DNA of 64,000 bases. Origin: Rhyacophila brunnea. Lineage: Eukaryota; Arthropoda; Insecta; Trichoptera; Rhyacophilidae. A program made the translations under genes and the position numbers. Under the pieces are notes generated by a model. It saw only the letters and a list, made by a program, of their open reading frames with translations, was not told the DNA's origin and ran no database searches. Below, in pieces: positions 12,716-27,000 of this stretch. Positions within the stretch are counted from its first letter, which is position 1. Every line of letters begins with the position of its first letter. The DNA is taken from positions 1,922,001 through 1,986,000 of the forward strand of contig JAGYXB010000135.1 of the NCBI GenBank assembly GCA_022495005.1, written 5' to 3'.

Positions 12716-13546
12716 TTAAATTTGAGAAAAGCTCTATGTCATTTTAACTGTTAGGTGCCTAAAAGTTAGGAGACTATGTAGTACCAACCTACTACCTGAA
12801 TAGCTCTGTGTAAAGACTATGAGCCTGTTATTTTTTAAGCACTAATCTCAAACATTTCCTTACAATTTACGTTATTTGGCAGTTGATGCCCATTTTAACA
12901 CACCCCTTGCACATATTTCCAAAACCATCTTTGAGATTGAATATAAGCTTCAAATTTTTTTTTGCATTATGTACCGATGAGACATAGAAAATCTCTGCAT
13001 GCCTATTAATTGTAGAACTTTTTTTTCATATTTGGCAAATAGTTCTTATTTTATTTCGTGTAATTATTCATTTTACCTTTAAATGCGCTATAGTTCACGA
13101 ATATGTACATACATTATACATAAGTATGTACAAAAAGTCGATGATTATCCCACAATCAAAAAAATAAAATAGTTACATGTTAACTGTTTGATGGTATAGT
13201 AAAATAATAGATGACATATTATTATTGTAAGTGAAATTGTTATTCTATTTACAAATGAGGAAATAATGGCGATAGAAAACATCAATATGATATCATTTTC
13301 GCTCTACTGGAAATGATGGCGTTTCAAAGTAGGTAGTAAGTAAGTATAGTAATTTGAAAATAGTATTCCAGAGCATAGATTGATTAAAAGGGAGCGATTT
13401 TAACATACCGTTGACACGATAGCAGGATGGCTCGTCCTTTTAAAAATCAAATAAATAGTAAGTAGCGCAGTGTAGCTAAATTTTCAAAATTTTATTAGTT
13501 TACACATCACTATAATTATAAACATTGTATATAGGTACCCATTTAT
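12716..13546. other. No recognisable gene
   Basis: AT-rich spacer between the LINE/hAT nest and a palindromic element. Nothing recognisable. Confidence 0.4.
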
Positions 13547-13550
13547 TTAA

Positions 13551-14938
13551 GGGGGGACATGCTCGTCGAAGGTCAAAATTGAGTTTTTATTGTATTTTCA
13601 AACCATGATCCTGGACACTCCTTAAATGTTATAGATAATCTATTTATATAATTTTGAAGCCTTATTATCCTCTATAGTTATTTTAAACGTTTGATGACTG
13701 CATAAAGTATTTTTGTTACATAAAATAGTATTCTTTTAAACCTCTCGCTCTAATGTTTTAGAATATGGTCATATTTCGGTACATAACTGTGCAGTGGTAA
13801 GATTTTTTACGTTTATTAATTTTTAAACGCATTTATAAAACCATTAGTATAATTTATTACGAGATAATTTTTGTAAAATATTCACGATAAAAAATTATAT
13901 TGATAATCTCTGTGATCCCAAATTTGACAAGAATTAGGCATTTTATTATTCAAAAAATCAGCAAGATTAACACATTTGAAGATAATTCTAAACATACTTA
14001 TTATAAGCTATGTCTTTGACCATTCAAGTGTGATAAACATTTTATGAATAATGATTGTTTTATAATAATTATTGACCTAAGAATAAGGTAGTGTTTTTTT
14101 GAAATACGCCATTTCTTTTGGCATTCCCCAGTGGTTAAAGCTACAACATACGGCCGTAGCCATAAATTGACAAACTATAATTGAAGTAGGGAGTAAAATG
14201 ATATTGACGCGCGTGTTTGAACATGTACCGTTTAAAAAAAAATAAAAAAAAAATCGGTTAGGTTCATGTTCAAACACGCGCGTTAACATAATTTTACTCC
14301 CTACTTTAATTATAGTTTGTCAATTTATGGCTACGGCCGTATGTTGTAGCTTAACCACTGGGGAATGCCAAAAGAAATGGCGTATTTCAAAAAAGCACTA
14401 CCTTATTCTTAGGTCAATAATTTTTATAAAGTAATCATTATTCGTAGGATGTTTATCACACTTGAATGGTCAAAGACATAGCTTATAATGAGTATCTTTA
14501 GAATTATCTTCAAATGTGTTAATCTTGCCGAATTTTGAATAATAAAATGCCTAATTCTTGTCAAATTTGGGATCACAGAGATTATCAATATAATTTTTTA
14601 TCGTGAATATTTTACAAAATTATCTCATAATAAATTATGCTAATGGTTTTATAAATGCGTTTAAAAATTAATAAATGTAAAAAATCGTAACACCACTGCA
14701 CAGTTATGTACCGAAATATGACTATATTCCAAAACATTAGAGCGAGAGGTTTAAAAGAATACTATTTTATGTAACAAAAATACTTTATGCAGTCATCAAA
14801 TGTTTAAAATAACTATAAGGATAATAAGGCTTCAAAATTATATAAATAGATTACCTACAACGTTTAAGGAGTGTCCAGGATCATGGTTTGAAAATACAAT
14901 AAAAACTCAATTTTGACCTTCGACGAGCATGTCCCCCC
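13551..14938. mobile_element. Near full-length giant palindromic TTAA element (1388 bp)
   Basis: Begins GGGGGGACATGCTCGTCGAA and ends with its reverse complement, flanked by TTAA at 13547-13550 and 14939-14942. Nearly the whole element is an inverted repeat with arms of about 690 bp. The arms meet at a centre near 14208-14285, where GCGCGTGTTTGAACATGTAC faces its complement across an A-rich loop. No ORF of interest is present; short frames are by-products. TTAA duplication is the mark of piggyBac-type transposases, so mobilisation by one is inferred. It could form a very long hairpin as DNA or, if transcribed, as RNA. Confidence 0.92.
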
Positions 14939-14942
14939 TTAA

Positions 14943-17520
14943 TTCAATCTAAGCATATAATGTCATCTAAATAAATCAAAAACCGCCTCTCGAATCTAAA
15001 TTTAATTATTTATCGAAATACGTGCGAAGTTTTGCAATCGATCAAAACTCTTATTCTTTTTTCGAAAAATAAATATCGTGACGCTATGAATTTGGAACAG
15101 CCATTAGGACTCGGACGTAAATTCTGACGATCGTAAACGATACGTTTGTTTTAACTTTGTATTTAATGTATTTGAACGAATGCTCTAAGCTAAGCTCTAT
15201 ATGCCCCGTCCTCCGTTTCGCATTTTATCGTCGCGAGGGTAGAAATCATAATAGAAATTGCAGAATGGACGCGCGCCCGCTATTGTCGAATCGTTTGAAT
15301 GATCCATTGTACCGAAAAATACACAACGCCCGCCGAACTGCGTTTCCAAGCGGCGGTTGGCGCATACAAGCTTGTCAAATCGCGATGGGAATCTGAAACT
15401 TATGAGAAATTCGTTCACTACATGAATTAATTATGCATGTTCAAATCATTTAATAACTATAGAGTTATGATTATATTATGCTGCAAAGCAAAGGATTATT
15501 GGTAACACTTTTAATATCTACAATTTTTGAACCTGTTATATACAATTTGTTCACCAAACCGATGTATCTTGGTTTGGACTAGGCATTTACCGAAGTCAGT
15601 GCCTTACGTATCGGATTACGATGGCCGCCTTCTTCACTAAGTACAGATTTCATCATAATAAATCAGATACTTCTACAGTACAGATACAATTAAGATCAAA
15701 ACTCCTCTAAAAAATCTTAATGAGCCCATACATCATACCAACGAACTATATAAAGCCACGAGAAAGAAACTGAAAATCTTTGAAAAAAAAAGATATTGTG
15801 CGGACTATCACAATAATAGCAGATTATATCGGGCTACCTACATATACCATGGTTTTACGTATACCTATATGTTTGACTTACTCTGAGTGCCACTACGTCA
15901 AATATAATATATGTAATGTATCGGAGTTGATGTAAGAAATCTAAATCATTATAATTATTATGTCACCAGGGAAAAGAAAAATAGTCTGAATTGGGTAACC
16001 TTCTGGGTGTAGTTGTAAGAAGACACGACTCGAGTGTGGGGAAATATGGGATAAACTGAAACACGAATTAAAAAATATGTTACTTCTAATACATATTTAC
16101 CATAACATTTGTCACGAACGCAATGTGCATTCAATATTGGTAAATATTTGAGGACTTTGAAAACGAGTTATATTTATTGCGTTTAATGACTTGCTCCTCA
16201 TTAAGTCATAAACCAAAACTGCCGTTAGAGTCTTGTTCTATGATGACTGGTGTTCGTATGTCTATCTTATTAATCTGTTTTGTGGCAGGCACATAATATA
16301 GCAAGGATATCTACGCACCTAATCATTAGGTAGGTATAGTACTGTAGTATTGATTTCCTTTCCGCCATTAATAATTATTAATTCCTCCAATCAATTATAA
16401 TAAATGAATGAATCACCCAAATATATAGACAAGAGATGATTATTAAGATATTGTTGTTTGTAAGAGGCAATAATATGATACACATGAATACTAATTAATG
16501 CCGTTAATTATTTAAGCATTTCTCGCTAAATGCGAATTATACATGCGGGTAACGGAATTACTATTATTGCCCGTGTATGCTAGGTGGTCCATATAATAAA
16601 AGAAGAGGGTCGTAGAGATTTCACGGGGACTAAAAACCAAACCTTGCACTTTGTGAGATGCATTTCTATTTAGCATTCATGCGTCGAGCTCAAAAGGTTG
16701 TTCAGCGGAAACTGCAATAAGTATTTATGCATTTCAAATAAAGTATCAAAGGAGCTTTATTGCTTAAGATGCAATATGCAAGTTGCGAGCGAGTCTTTGG
16801 CCATAAAATATTATTATGTTCCATATAATATATTTAATTACTCCAGACATATGAAAATGATGAATACCTAGTATGCATACAACTGCAACTTGAATTTTAT
16901 TATAATAAGCATACGAGAACAAATATTATAATTCCGTTGTATATACAAGGAGTTATATTGTACAAAAATGTTTATAAATAACACTTCTCTATAATACATA
17001 TTGACGAGACCTAAATCTAAACATCTGTCTAAAACTAATGATTAGGAATCATTACACATTGCAAGATCATTTCCTATAAACTTCATGCTGGGATCAACCG
17101 CGTCTGTAAAAAACCGCATGCATTTAAATACTACTTTTAGATTCATTCAATCAGTCGATTCTGCTAATCATTAAAATTGCAGGTATTGCCAAGAGAAACC
17201 CTTGAACTTGTATTGGTTAATAATTGATGGTGAACCTTTATTATTTAAATGAGCAATCACGCAAAATCATAAAACCCGTAGATAAATAAAAATTCAAATG
17301 TTCAAATTTTGCAGAAACGCCATCAAGATTATAAATTTTGAAATAATTTATGATCATTAAAAAAATCACGAATATTAAGAATTATTTAATATCTAGTTTA
17401 GGTACCTATAGTTTACGTATAGTATTATGTATAGTCTGTTTAATAATGCACTAATCATTTAGATAATGCAGAAAGCTTGAGACTTCATTAAATTTGGGCT
17501 CCAATATTGTATTGTTTTAC
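14943..17520. other. Non-coding, with one GC-richer island
   Basis: At about 15200-15410 a GC-richer patch contains open frames on both strands: plus-strand MDARPLLSNRLNDPLYRK starting near 15265, and an antisense frame from 15418. Neither matches a family I know. It may be an exon or a promoter island. The rest shows nothing recognisable. Confidence 0.35.
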
Positions 17521-17581
17521 GTTATCGAAGCTGGAACTCCCGGGATGAAAAGCCAGTGCTTTGCACATTGGACAAATAAAA
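17521..17581 (-). repeat. tRNA-derived SINE-A fragment
   Basis: On the minus strand TGCAAAGCACTGGCTTTTCA then CCCGGGAGTTC matches the tRNA-like head of the SINE at 34822-34985. The B-box and body are lost. Confidence 0.55.
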
Positions 17582-20500
17582 AGCGGTGGTAAACCCTAGT
17601 ATGATAATAATATATCATTAAAATTCAGCAATTAAAATTTTTCATACGTTTTAAAATATGATGTACTTAACATACATCGCATTTTAGTTACCTATTAGAA
17701 AGAAGAGTGACAGTAATACAAAGGTAGTGTCGTGCATTAGTTATCAGCTAAATTGCTCCCCACACAATGTAGTGGTTCTACATTCAACATCTGTCACATC
17801 GCATCGCAGGCAATAATGGTGATAGCTGGTACTCACCTATTCCGCGATCTGCTTTATGGAGCGTTTTAGAATAGGCTTAAAAAATGCACCACTCTTGCGT
17901 CGCGAGCTGCAAATTTAGCACTTTAAACCAGCGACGCGCAAACTTCTTTCATCATGGTTCCCCCATTTTTTTTCCGGGGACATTTTATAAGCTCCCCCTA
18001 TTTTGTCTGTCTATCTGTACCGAATAATGTTAACAGGCATGTATTACATTTTTTACGTAATTCCGAACGCGTGTAGGGCAGGGGTGCTTTTAGTTAGGTG
18101 TGCGTTATGATCAACACATTGAAGTAGCTGTCAATTTGATGGATCAAAAAAAGATTTATAATAATAGTTTATTGACATGAGTTTTATCAAAGCAATAGTT
18201 AAGGATTAACTCACAGCTGATGAAAGTGTTCCTTAACTATTTTTTTCAATATATGACCGTGTTTTCGTTCATTGATGACGGATATAGGTTAAGGATTTCA
18301 TCAAAAAATTGCAATAAATGAGGATTTTATTAAATTCCAACATTTTAAAAGGGAAGATATATCTACGCATAGAAGAATTGTTGAAACTTAGCGATTTTGT
18401 CTTCAGATATTTGGTCAGGATTTTGGCCTATATTTGGACTATATTGGAAATAAAAATCTGTTAATACACTGTGGGGAGACAGCGGCGATTTTTTTGACAT
18501 AGGTAACGCAATTGATTGGTCGGGAAATTTAAAAAGGGCCTCGAAACAGTTCAAATCGGTCACACAATAATTAATAAATTATACCAAAGTCTTAAAAAGA
18601 TGCGTATTTCTCATATATAATATTATCCAAAGCATAATAAAATCCCTGAAAATAACACCAAAGCGGTTTTCAAACAGATAAGTAAGTACTTGTACAAAAA
18701 AAACACAAACATGTCATAGCTGCCATCCTTAATAATAGTATGAAAATGGTTAAGGATGTGATTTATGGTATTTATTATCGTGGGGGGAGGTCAAAATCAG
18801 TCAACACGTCGGGCCACCACGTCTCTAATCCCGCCACTGTACTTATATACATACCTATCTCAGTGTGCAAACCTCTGATATTAGAAACCTTTTGGTTTTA
18901 GAAACTAAATTTTAATGAGTTTTTTTAATAAATAATCAAATGAAAAAAAAATACTCCGGTCGCCAAGAAAGTAACAATAGATTATATAAAAAAAACAAAG
19001 GAAAATAGGCCCTTAATCATGCTAAGACTACTGTCAGATTTTTTTTAATTAAAAGGAGAATCTATAGCGGAAGTTTAATATACCTAATGGTACAAAATTC
19101 ATTTGCAAAGGTGAATTTTTCTTTAAAGATTTTTCAAAGAATCCGGACACTGCAGTGTTAATAATACCAGGGGATGTTTTTGAATAATTAAATATTTGTC
19201 TTGGATGGTATTTTTCCTTATATTTTGTGATCGCAGACTTACTGTTTCATTAAACAGAATATTGTATAATGCAAACAAAGGGAATAAATTATGAGCTACC
19301 GATTTCAAAAATACTCCATTGCTTTAAATGTCGCATATTATCTCTTTGATTAAATAAATAAACAGAATTCTAAGAATTAAAATTCACTCCCATTTAAAAT
19401 ACACGAATCTTGTGTCACGTCTTTTAAATAATATAAGCATCTCAATAATTTATAAAAAAATATTCATAACATAATAATATTATAATGAATAAACGTTAAA
19501 TTATAGCAAATTAGGGGATAGGAGGACAGAAATAATTGTTTATCTACTAATTGGATTAAAAACTAAATTTCATAAATGAATACCGAATATTGATTTAATT
19601 CATCTTATGACTCACTGCATTTGACATTTTGTAGGTACCTACTAACATACCTCTGCCAAGCATAACATATTGTCTTATCTTTTGCTAAACGAATCATCAT
19701 TATACCTATGTAGAACAAAAAGATTATTGCAAGCCTTTGAAACTAATTTAAGAGATTAAGCACTTTTTCAATTTTCTGAATATTATTAAATTATTATAAT
19801 TATAACAGAATCTAAGGATTATTCTATATGTATATTGTTAGTATAACGGAACAACAAAGTGGCCAGTTTTTCATATTAAAAGCCACATTCAAGAAACTTA
19901 AATTAGATGCACTCAGATATCAGTACATAATTGGCTTTACGTCCAATAAAAACACAAATTGAATAGTAATTTTATACGCTTATAATAGGTGTGTTCTTTT
20001 GGTATTTGAAGAAAAGAACAGTACCTACTTGTAATATAATATTATGATATTTTCATCCTATATTTATATTAATTTAATTTCGTGTGCTGTAAAGACTAGT
20101 TACAATTATTTTTAAGGGTTTTCATTAACTAAATACCCGTTCACAGTCTAACCATCAAAGGAAAAGTTTTATTTGCACTTCGAATAGGAACTAGGTTGAC
20201 ATCGCCCGCATACGTCCAAAGGACCGATTAATAAAATTGCAATGTACCTATGCAGATAACTTTGTTAGTAAACTGTTGTCTTCTCGTAATGTAATAGACT
20301 AATTTACACCATATTATAATGATAATAAATTAATATAAAAAGCTAGTACCTACTAGTAATTAATACCATCCTAATACAATATTGAATGTCTATTAGACAA
20401 TAATTATTATAAGTCTATGCGTTCCTGTCAATTCTTTTGAATGAATACATCAGCTGTAGGTACTAATAATAACATTGAAGCACCTATGTGTTCGTGATTT

Positions 20501-21120
20501 AGAGATAGGATTTGCCTTTTGATCAGTGTTTTGACTATTTATATATTTGATAAGAATATGAAACATTTCATCACAAGTAGTTAAAGTGACTAGGTAGCAG
20601 CGATGCACTGTTTGGGTGAGGTACGGGTAGAAGTTCGCCCGTCTATCCTCAACCGTTGTCGATTGCAGAGGCTCACTCGAGTCAAGTTTGATATTATCAT
20701 ACGTGTACCTATACCTAATAGTATTTTATAACTACAGTCATCATTTCTTCTAGTCATTTATGTAGATTGTAGAATCTTATATTAAAAAAAATGTTACGTG
20801 ACCGGATATAATTAACTAGGTTTTGGAATTTTTTTTTTCTTATTTTGTGTTCGATACTTATTTTTCTTCTTCCATTGCCGTCACCATTGCGAAGGTTTAT
20901 AATCGTCAATGCGATTTTCACCTTTGAGACTGCTGCCCCATACAAACGACGTTGTGTTTTTATGTAACCAAGAACTTTGATTTCTCTGCCATGATGTCTT
21001 TGCCTGGACGTCTTATTTCAAAAGTTCTCATGATATAATGAGTTGCAGGACGTTCAAAACACTTTGATCAATGACGTGGCTACCTTGATACGAAGTATAA
21101 ATACGAGCCTACGGTAATAC
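17582..21120. other. No supported gene
   Basis: Long AT-rich stretch. A minus-strand frame at 18563-18363 (66 codons, starting MTDLNCFEALFKFPDQSIAL) is not recognised and lacks support. AATCCCGCCACTG at about 18828-18840 looks like a lone transposon terminus. TAGGTACCTAC-type motifs recur. Confidence 0.4.
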
Positions 21121-21262
21121 AATTCGGTTCGATTCCCGGTCAGGACAACACAATATTTATGTGTTTTTCCCAAAGCCTGGGTGTTTGTGATTGTTCAAAA
21201 TTACTAACAACCACCTTGTACGAAAAAGCAAGGACATGGTTATTAATAATTCTAAAAAAAAA
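21121..21262 (+). repeat. tRNA-derived SINE-A, 5-prime diverged
   Basis: Contains a B-box (GGTTCGATTCC at 21126-21136) and then the body motif GTGTTTTTCCCAAAGCCTGG also found at 42390-42412. The A-box half of the head is not recognisable. Confidence 0.65.
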
Positions 21263-24023
21263 ACCCGATAGTTTTTGTTAAATTTTCTATTTTATAATAC
21301 TCGTAATATAATTTATTATGTACTAGTATAGTAGGTACTAATCATTATTAATTTAAGTGATTGCTTCAGATTATTGTGAAAATCGTGTTTAATAAATACC
21401 TACTTTAAAATTCCAAAGAAAATAAATATTTTAATACAATATATTCTATTATTATCGGGATACGAACCGACTTTATTCGTTTGTTTTTTCATTTTTTGTT
21501 ACTTATTTACTAACGATACAAAAAAGCGACCCGATGTTTGCAGGATCGCAGGCGATGCGCTCTGTTTACCAAATTTGGTAGCGACGAATTCCAAAACTGC
21601 CGAATTGGGTCCTCCACAATGCGTTTCCAGACTTCAAAATGAAAGGATTGAAAAAAAAATAGGGAAAGCAAACAAACTGCCGACCTGCAGCTAAAATGGC
21701 GGACCAACGTGGATGCTGGCGATTCCGAAACAATGGGGGCAACATTTCTACGCCGGTCTGGGAATGCAGTGAAGAATTTTATCATTTTTACCGGGAGCTT
21801 GACGTCGAATGCATAAGTAGAAGGTTAATTAATTTGCCACAATGTAATGCATTTGCTATATATGTTCTATTATTTCGCCTAGAAGTTAACATGTTGCCAA
21901 AGTTCATACGAATATACATTATTATGTTGTTTTAAATGATTGGTAATTTCAAGATTTGTATGTAGAAACTGCCAAATTCGAAATATTTTAATTTTGATCC
22001 CGCAAAAAAGGTGTTATATTAAATTATTAGAGGGTCGATGAGTAGGTATGCATTGATAAGTATATTTTTTGAAAACGTTCTTTGTTTTGTCAATTAAAAC
22101 AATTGTATTATTTGGTAGAATTTCTATTTAATTTTCTTACTGTTATTTGTCGCTGCTGTTCAATGGTTTTAATTTTATAGGCCACTAGAGGGTGCAAACT
22201 CTCCTACAATTTTTGGAGAAATTACAATAGTAAAGATTATACACAAAAATCAACAGCTTTTAGTATATAAGTAAGTACCTACGTAGGTACAGGTAAACAT
22301 ATGGGAGGGGGTTGTAGGTAGGTATATCAAGTGATTTCTAATATTGGCCACCGCTATAACACTGAAGTTATATGAGGGATCTTACATATGCACCAAAGAG
22401 TGGTCATTCTGAATAACTTCCATATACCTAGTCCGATTTTTTTTGGCATAATTACGGTGACTATTCGTTATTCGAACGTGTTATATGCCTGGCATATACG
22501 GCAAGTTCGACATGCCAGGCTGGGCACACCACAGTTAAAAGGACACGAAACGAATCAGTTTAATTTGCCACAGTGAAGAAAATCGTGTCCATATACGTAA
22601 TGTAAGTAAGCGGAGATAATAACATGAGCTTTGAAATGGGTTAAGTACGGAATTCTTGAAATCGATAAATTTATTTACAAAAATATTACGGCATTCCCAA
22701 TATTTTGGTACCTATTGGTTTTATTGATTTAACGAAACAATATTTTTGAACCTATAATAATTATATTTACTCAAATTTAGTTGTATTCTCATTACCTACC
22801 CTTCATAGAAACATTATTATTTTGTAAGACTTGGAATTTGAATTTGCATTTACTTGGCATATTTTACAGTAGGTTAATACATACTTAATATTATATATTA
22901 TGATATATTTTGACTTTTATACAAAAATTTTAATAAAAAAAAATATGTTTTGATCACCAAAATAAGATTAATAATATGTATTTTTTTACCTAGATATATA
23001 TTTTTATCAGATTTACAGACATCGCCCTTTATAGAAACATTACCATTAATCTATAAGTATATTAATTTATTAATTTATTAATAAAATTTGTTTTTTTTTC
23101 TTAAGAAGCAAGGGTCTCGACTATCTACGTGGGAAAACGCTTCGAAAAAAAAATTAAAGTCCTTTTTGCGATTATCTCAGAACTTGTTTTAATGAGTTAA
23201 TGCTTTCTGTCAGTATACCCACGCTATTATATAGGTATATATTATAATGCTCTTTATTTATAACAACAAACTTTGGTCACCATATGTATAATAGGTACTT
23301 GGCCACCACCTGTACCATTGTGAGAGAAGCCACGTAAAGTGATAAAAGCAAATGATAAATACAATAAATAATAATATTTTAATTAAAACGTCTATCTGGA
23401 TATTATTTAATTAAAAGGGGTTTCAAACAAAATATAACGTGCATAATAACAATTGACCACAGCTTCGACCTGCTGTGTGTAATGAATGCATTTAACTCTC
23501 AAGAATAATAAACATTTTACTATAGTGTTTTATTGACTGGAACTTATTGGCTTCCATACGCGAATACTATACAGGGCTACAAAACTACACTGCGAACATA
23601 AATTTATTTTGTTTTTTCAGAAACAGAAAATTTTTTATTATAAAAAACATTATACAATAGGGTGCTATTTTATATTTATAGTTTAAATTAAACTATTTTG
23701 TTTCCAATGAATAATATACATACTAGATTTAAGAATGTAGTACCTATTCGTTATTGAACGTACATAATTTATAACTACGATTGTTAGTCAATTATGTACA
23801 TGCTGTTTAGTAAAGCATTTTGGCCGGAATTCGATGAATGCAGGTTCCGGTCCCAATCGGTAGAAATAATTTTCAAAACAATAATATCTAATTGGCATAT
23901 CTTTGCATATATATTATAAAATATATGGTGTTCAACATTAATAGTATAGGTATATTTATATAGCACTTGAACTGATTTCATGGAAAAGACATTAAAACAT
24001 ACTAAGTTGAACACCCAGAGATA
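21263..24023. other. Mostly non-coding; one candidate start at 21696
   Basis: Around 21500-21780 the DNA is GC-richer. AAAATGGCGG at 21692-21701 is a strong start context for MADQRGCWRFRNNGGNISTP, which stays open to 21935 but becomes AT-rich after about 21780. An antisense frame (21785-21510) overlaps. It could be a first exon of an unknown gene. The remaining sequence shows nothing recognisable. Confidence 0.3.
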
Positions 24024-24025
24024 TA

Positions 24026-27000
24026 GGGTGGACGCTCCTATAGTCAGCCTGTGCCTAATGTCAGCCTCTTTCATCATTTCGTGAAATAATAAGAAAATTA
24101 TGCATTGTATCACCATCTATGAGAACGTTTATGAACTAGTATCCAATGAACCAAACATGGTTTCAAAATGGCAGTTGTAACTTATTTTCTGTCCCTATAT
24201 TCAGCCGTTGCTTTCAAACAAGTGAAGACCTGTGCCATTCTTCCTCGTGCTACTAATAAATTTTCAGCTGACAACCATTTCAAAGTAAGTTCAAAAACCC
24301 TCAATTTTACTTATATTGTTGAGTTAAGTGTTATTTTACGTTTTGGTGATTGTTTTTCCTTGTTTTCAAGCATTTAATTGACGGTTATTATGCTTGATTT
24401 TTGCAATTTTGTGGTGGCTGACTTTAGGAACATATTTTGTTAGAGCATCCTAAAGTCAACCATGGGGGCTGACCTTTGGCTATGTGTCAGTTCTTTCAAA
24501 TATGGAATCTAAGTATGTAGTAGTGTTCTCTATCTTTCCAATTTGATCGTACATACACAAACATAATAATTTAAAGAAAAATACCAAAGGTCAGCCGCCT
24601 CATTTTGTTTTGGGGTAGACGTGGCTGACTTTAGGAACTTAATGCTCCAAATGTCAGCCGTCAACGTGCTTATACTCTTTTAATGGCTTGATCAATGGAT
24701 TCAGTGTTATATTTTTGTTCAAGGTATTCACATAACTAAGTCCGTCATGCCGAAAGAGAAGAGGATCATGCCGAATGGGTATAGAAGACCTCTTCTACAA
24801 TATGACAGGAGCAAAATTGAAGATGCACTTCAAGCAATAAGGGGAGATCAAGTCAGCATTAGAGAAGCCAGCAGAAAATATGGAGTTCCAAGAGGAACTC
24901 TACAAGATCGTCTCCACGGCAGAGTTGCTGAAAATAAAAATATGGGTCGAGATACCACATTAAGCAAAGAGGAAGAAGAGTCGTTGGTGCAATGGTTATC
25001 AGAATTGTCCAAATGTGGATTTTCAAGAAAAAAAGATGATCTGTTGAATACAGTTCAAAAAATTATGAAAGATGATAAACGGCCAAACCCGTTTACTAAT
25101 GACCGGCCTGGAAGAAAATGGTACGACCTGTTTATTAAGAGACACCCAATATTGAATGAGCGTGTTCCGGAAGGAATTAGTAAGGGTAGAGCAGTTGTTA
25201 CAGAAGAATATATTCGTAAATGGTTTTATGATCTTAAAAAATACTTGAATGATATAAAAGCTATCGACCTTTTGGAAGACCCAAGAAGAATTCTAAATGG
25301 CGATGAAACCAGTTTTAGTGTTTGCCCAAAAACCGGAAAAGTTATCGCCCCAAAAGGCTGGAAAAATGTTTATGAAATCCAAGCCGGGAATGAAAAAGAG
25401 ACTATAACGGTATTATTAGTCTTTACAGCGGCAGGTGACACGTTACAACCGATGGTCGTCTTTCCATATGTTCGGCCGCCGCGAGACGTAATTGAAAGTA
25501 TGCCCGATGGGTGGTTTCTTGGTCGTTCGGAGACTGGATGGATGAGAAGTGAAATATTCTTTGAATATGTGGCCAATGCAGTGAATGTGTGGTTGGAAAA
25601 AAACTCTGTACCAAAACCGGTACTCTTGTTGGTAGATGGGCATAAATCCCATCTTACTCTTGAACTCAACAAATTCTGTAATGACAATCAAATCATTCTG
25701 TATGCACTGCCTCCAAACACGACTCACTTAATGCAACCAGCAGATGTTAGCGTTTTCCGGCCTCTCAAAGTCGAATGGCGAAAAACTGTTAGAGAATGGC
25801 AAGGAAATCCAGAAAATTTAAATTCAGTATTATCTAAGAGCACCTTTTGTCCGTTATTGAACAAAGTCCTATTATTAAGAATGGTTTTAGAAAATGTGGG
25901 CTTTTCCCGTTTAACCCTGATGCTGTCGACTACACCAAGTGTATTCAAAATACATTAGAGCGTGCCGAAAACACCAACAGGAATGAACAAATGACTCCTG
26001 GAGGTGCGGTTACTTTTAGCCGAGAACAAATAATAACGGCACAAAACATAATCAAAAGCTTAAAAAAACAATTAGAAGATGAACATATAGATGCACTTCG
26101 TGTTATCGAAATTATCGAAACTTCTTTCAATGTAGCAGACAATAGTGTTGTCACTATTGGAAACTACATTTTAAATTCCAGTGGCGTTCTGGAAGTAGAT
26201 GCTGACCCTCAACCCTCAACTTCAGGCTATGTAACAGACGAATTCCAAATTACTGAAAGAACAATAAACCCCAACCAAGAAGATACCGAAAATAATTCAT
26301 TTTACCTAATCTTGACGATGCTATTGAATCACTGATTTAAATTTCTCTCCTCTCTCAAGCCCTGCTTCAATTATTACAAAGTCTGGAAATACCCCACCTT
26401 CGTCATTGCCCGCAACACCTTTGTCATGCGCACCCAATAAAATGACAAGAGGAATATCTCCTTTCTTCAAAAATCACCTGTTTACTCCAAAATGTTTGCA
26501 ATTTGGAAAAAGAAAATTGAAACCAGGAGATCAGATGCCGATGGCAATTTCATCTGATGCTTGGAAGAACTACATGAACAAAAAAGAAGGAATAAAACAG
26601 GCACTGGTAGAGAAGAGGATTGAAAGGCAGGAAGCTATAAAAAAAAGAAAAGAAGAACAGGCTACAAAAATAAAAGAACGAGTGAAAAGAAAGGAAGAAC
26701 AAGTGCAACGAAAAAGAAACATCACCAAACACCAGATCGTAGGACGAAAGATTAGAGAAACTAAAAAAAAATTAAAAGTAACATCTACACAATCTAAAAT
26801 TTCATGTAATGGATGTGAAGAAGATTTAATCAGTGATGTGGACGATGACGATCTCAAAAATGTTGGCTGCGACATCTGTCCAAGATGGTATCATCTCAAG
26901 TGTACCCAAAAACGGGGTATACCTTATGTGGAAGTTGCTTCTAACAAATTTACTTGCCATATCTGTCTGCTAACTATGTAGATGAAAATAAAATTACTAC

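Noticed and set aside
25370..25948. Minus-strand frames inside the pogo-type transposase
   Set aside because: Antisense by-products of a strongly conserved plus-strand DDE core.
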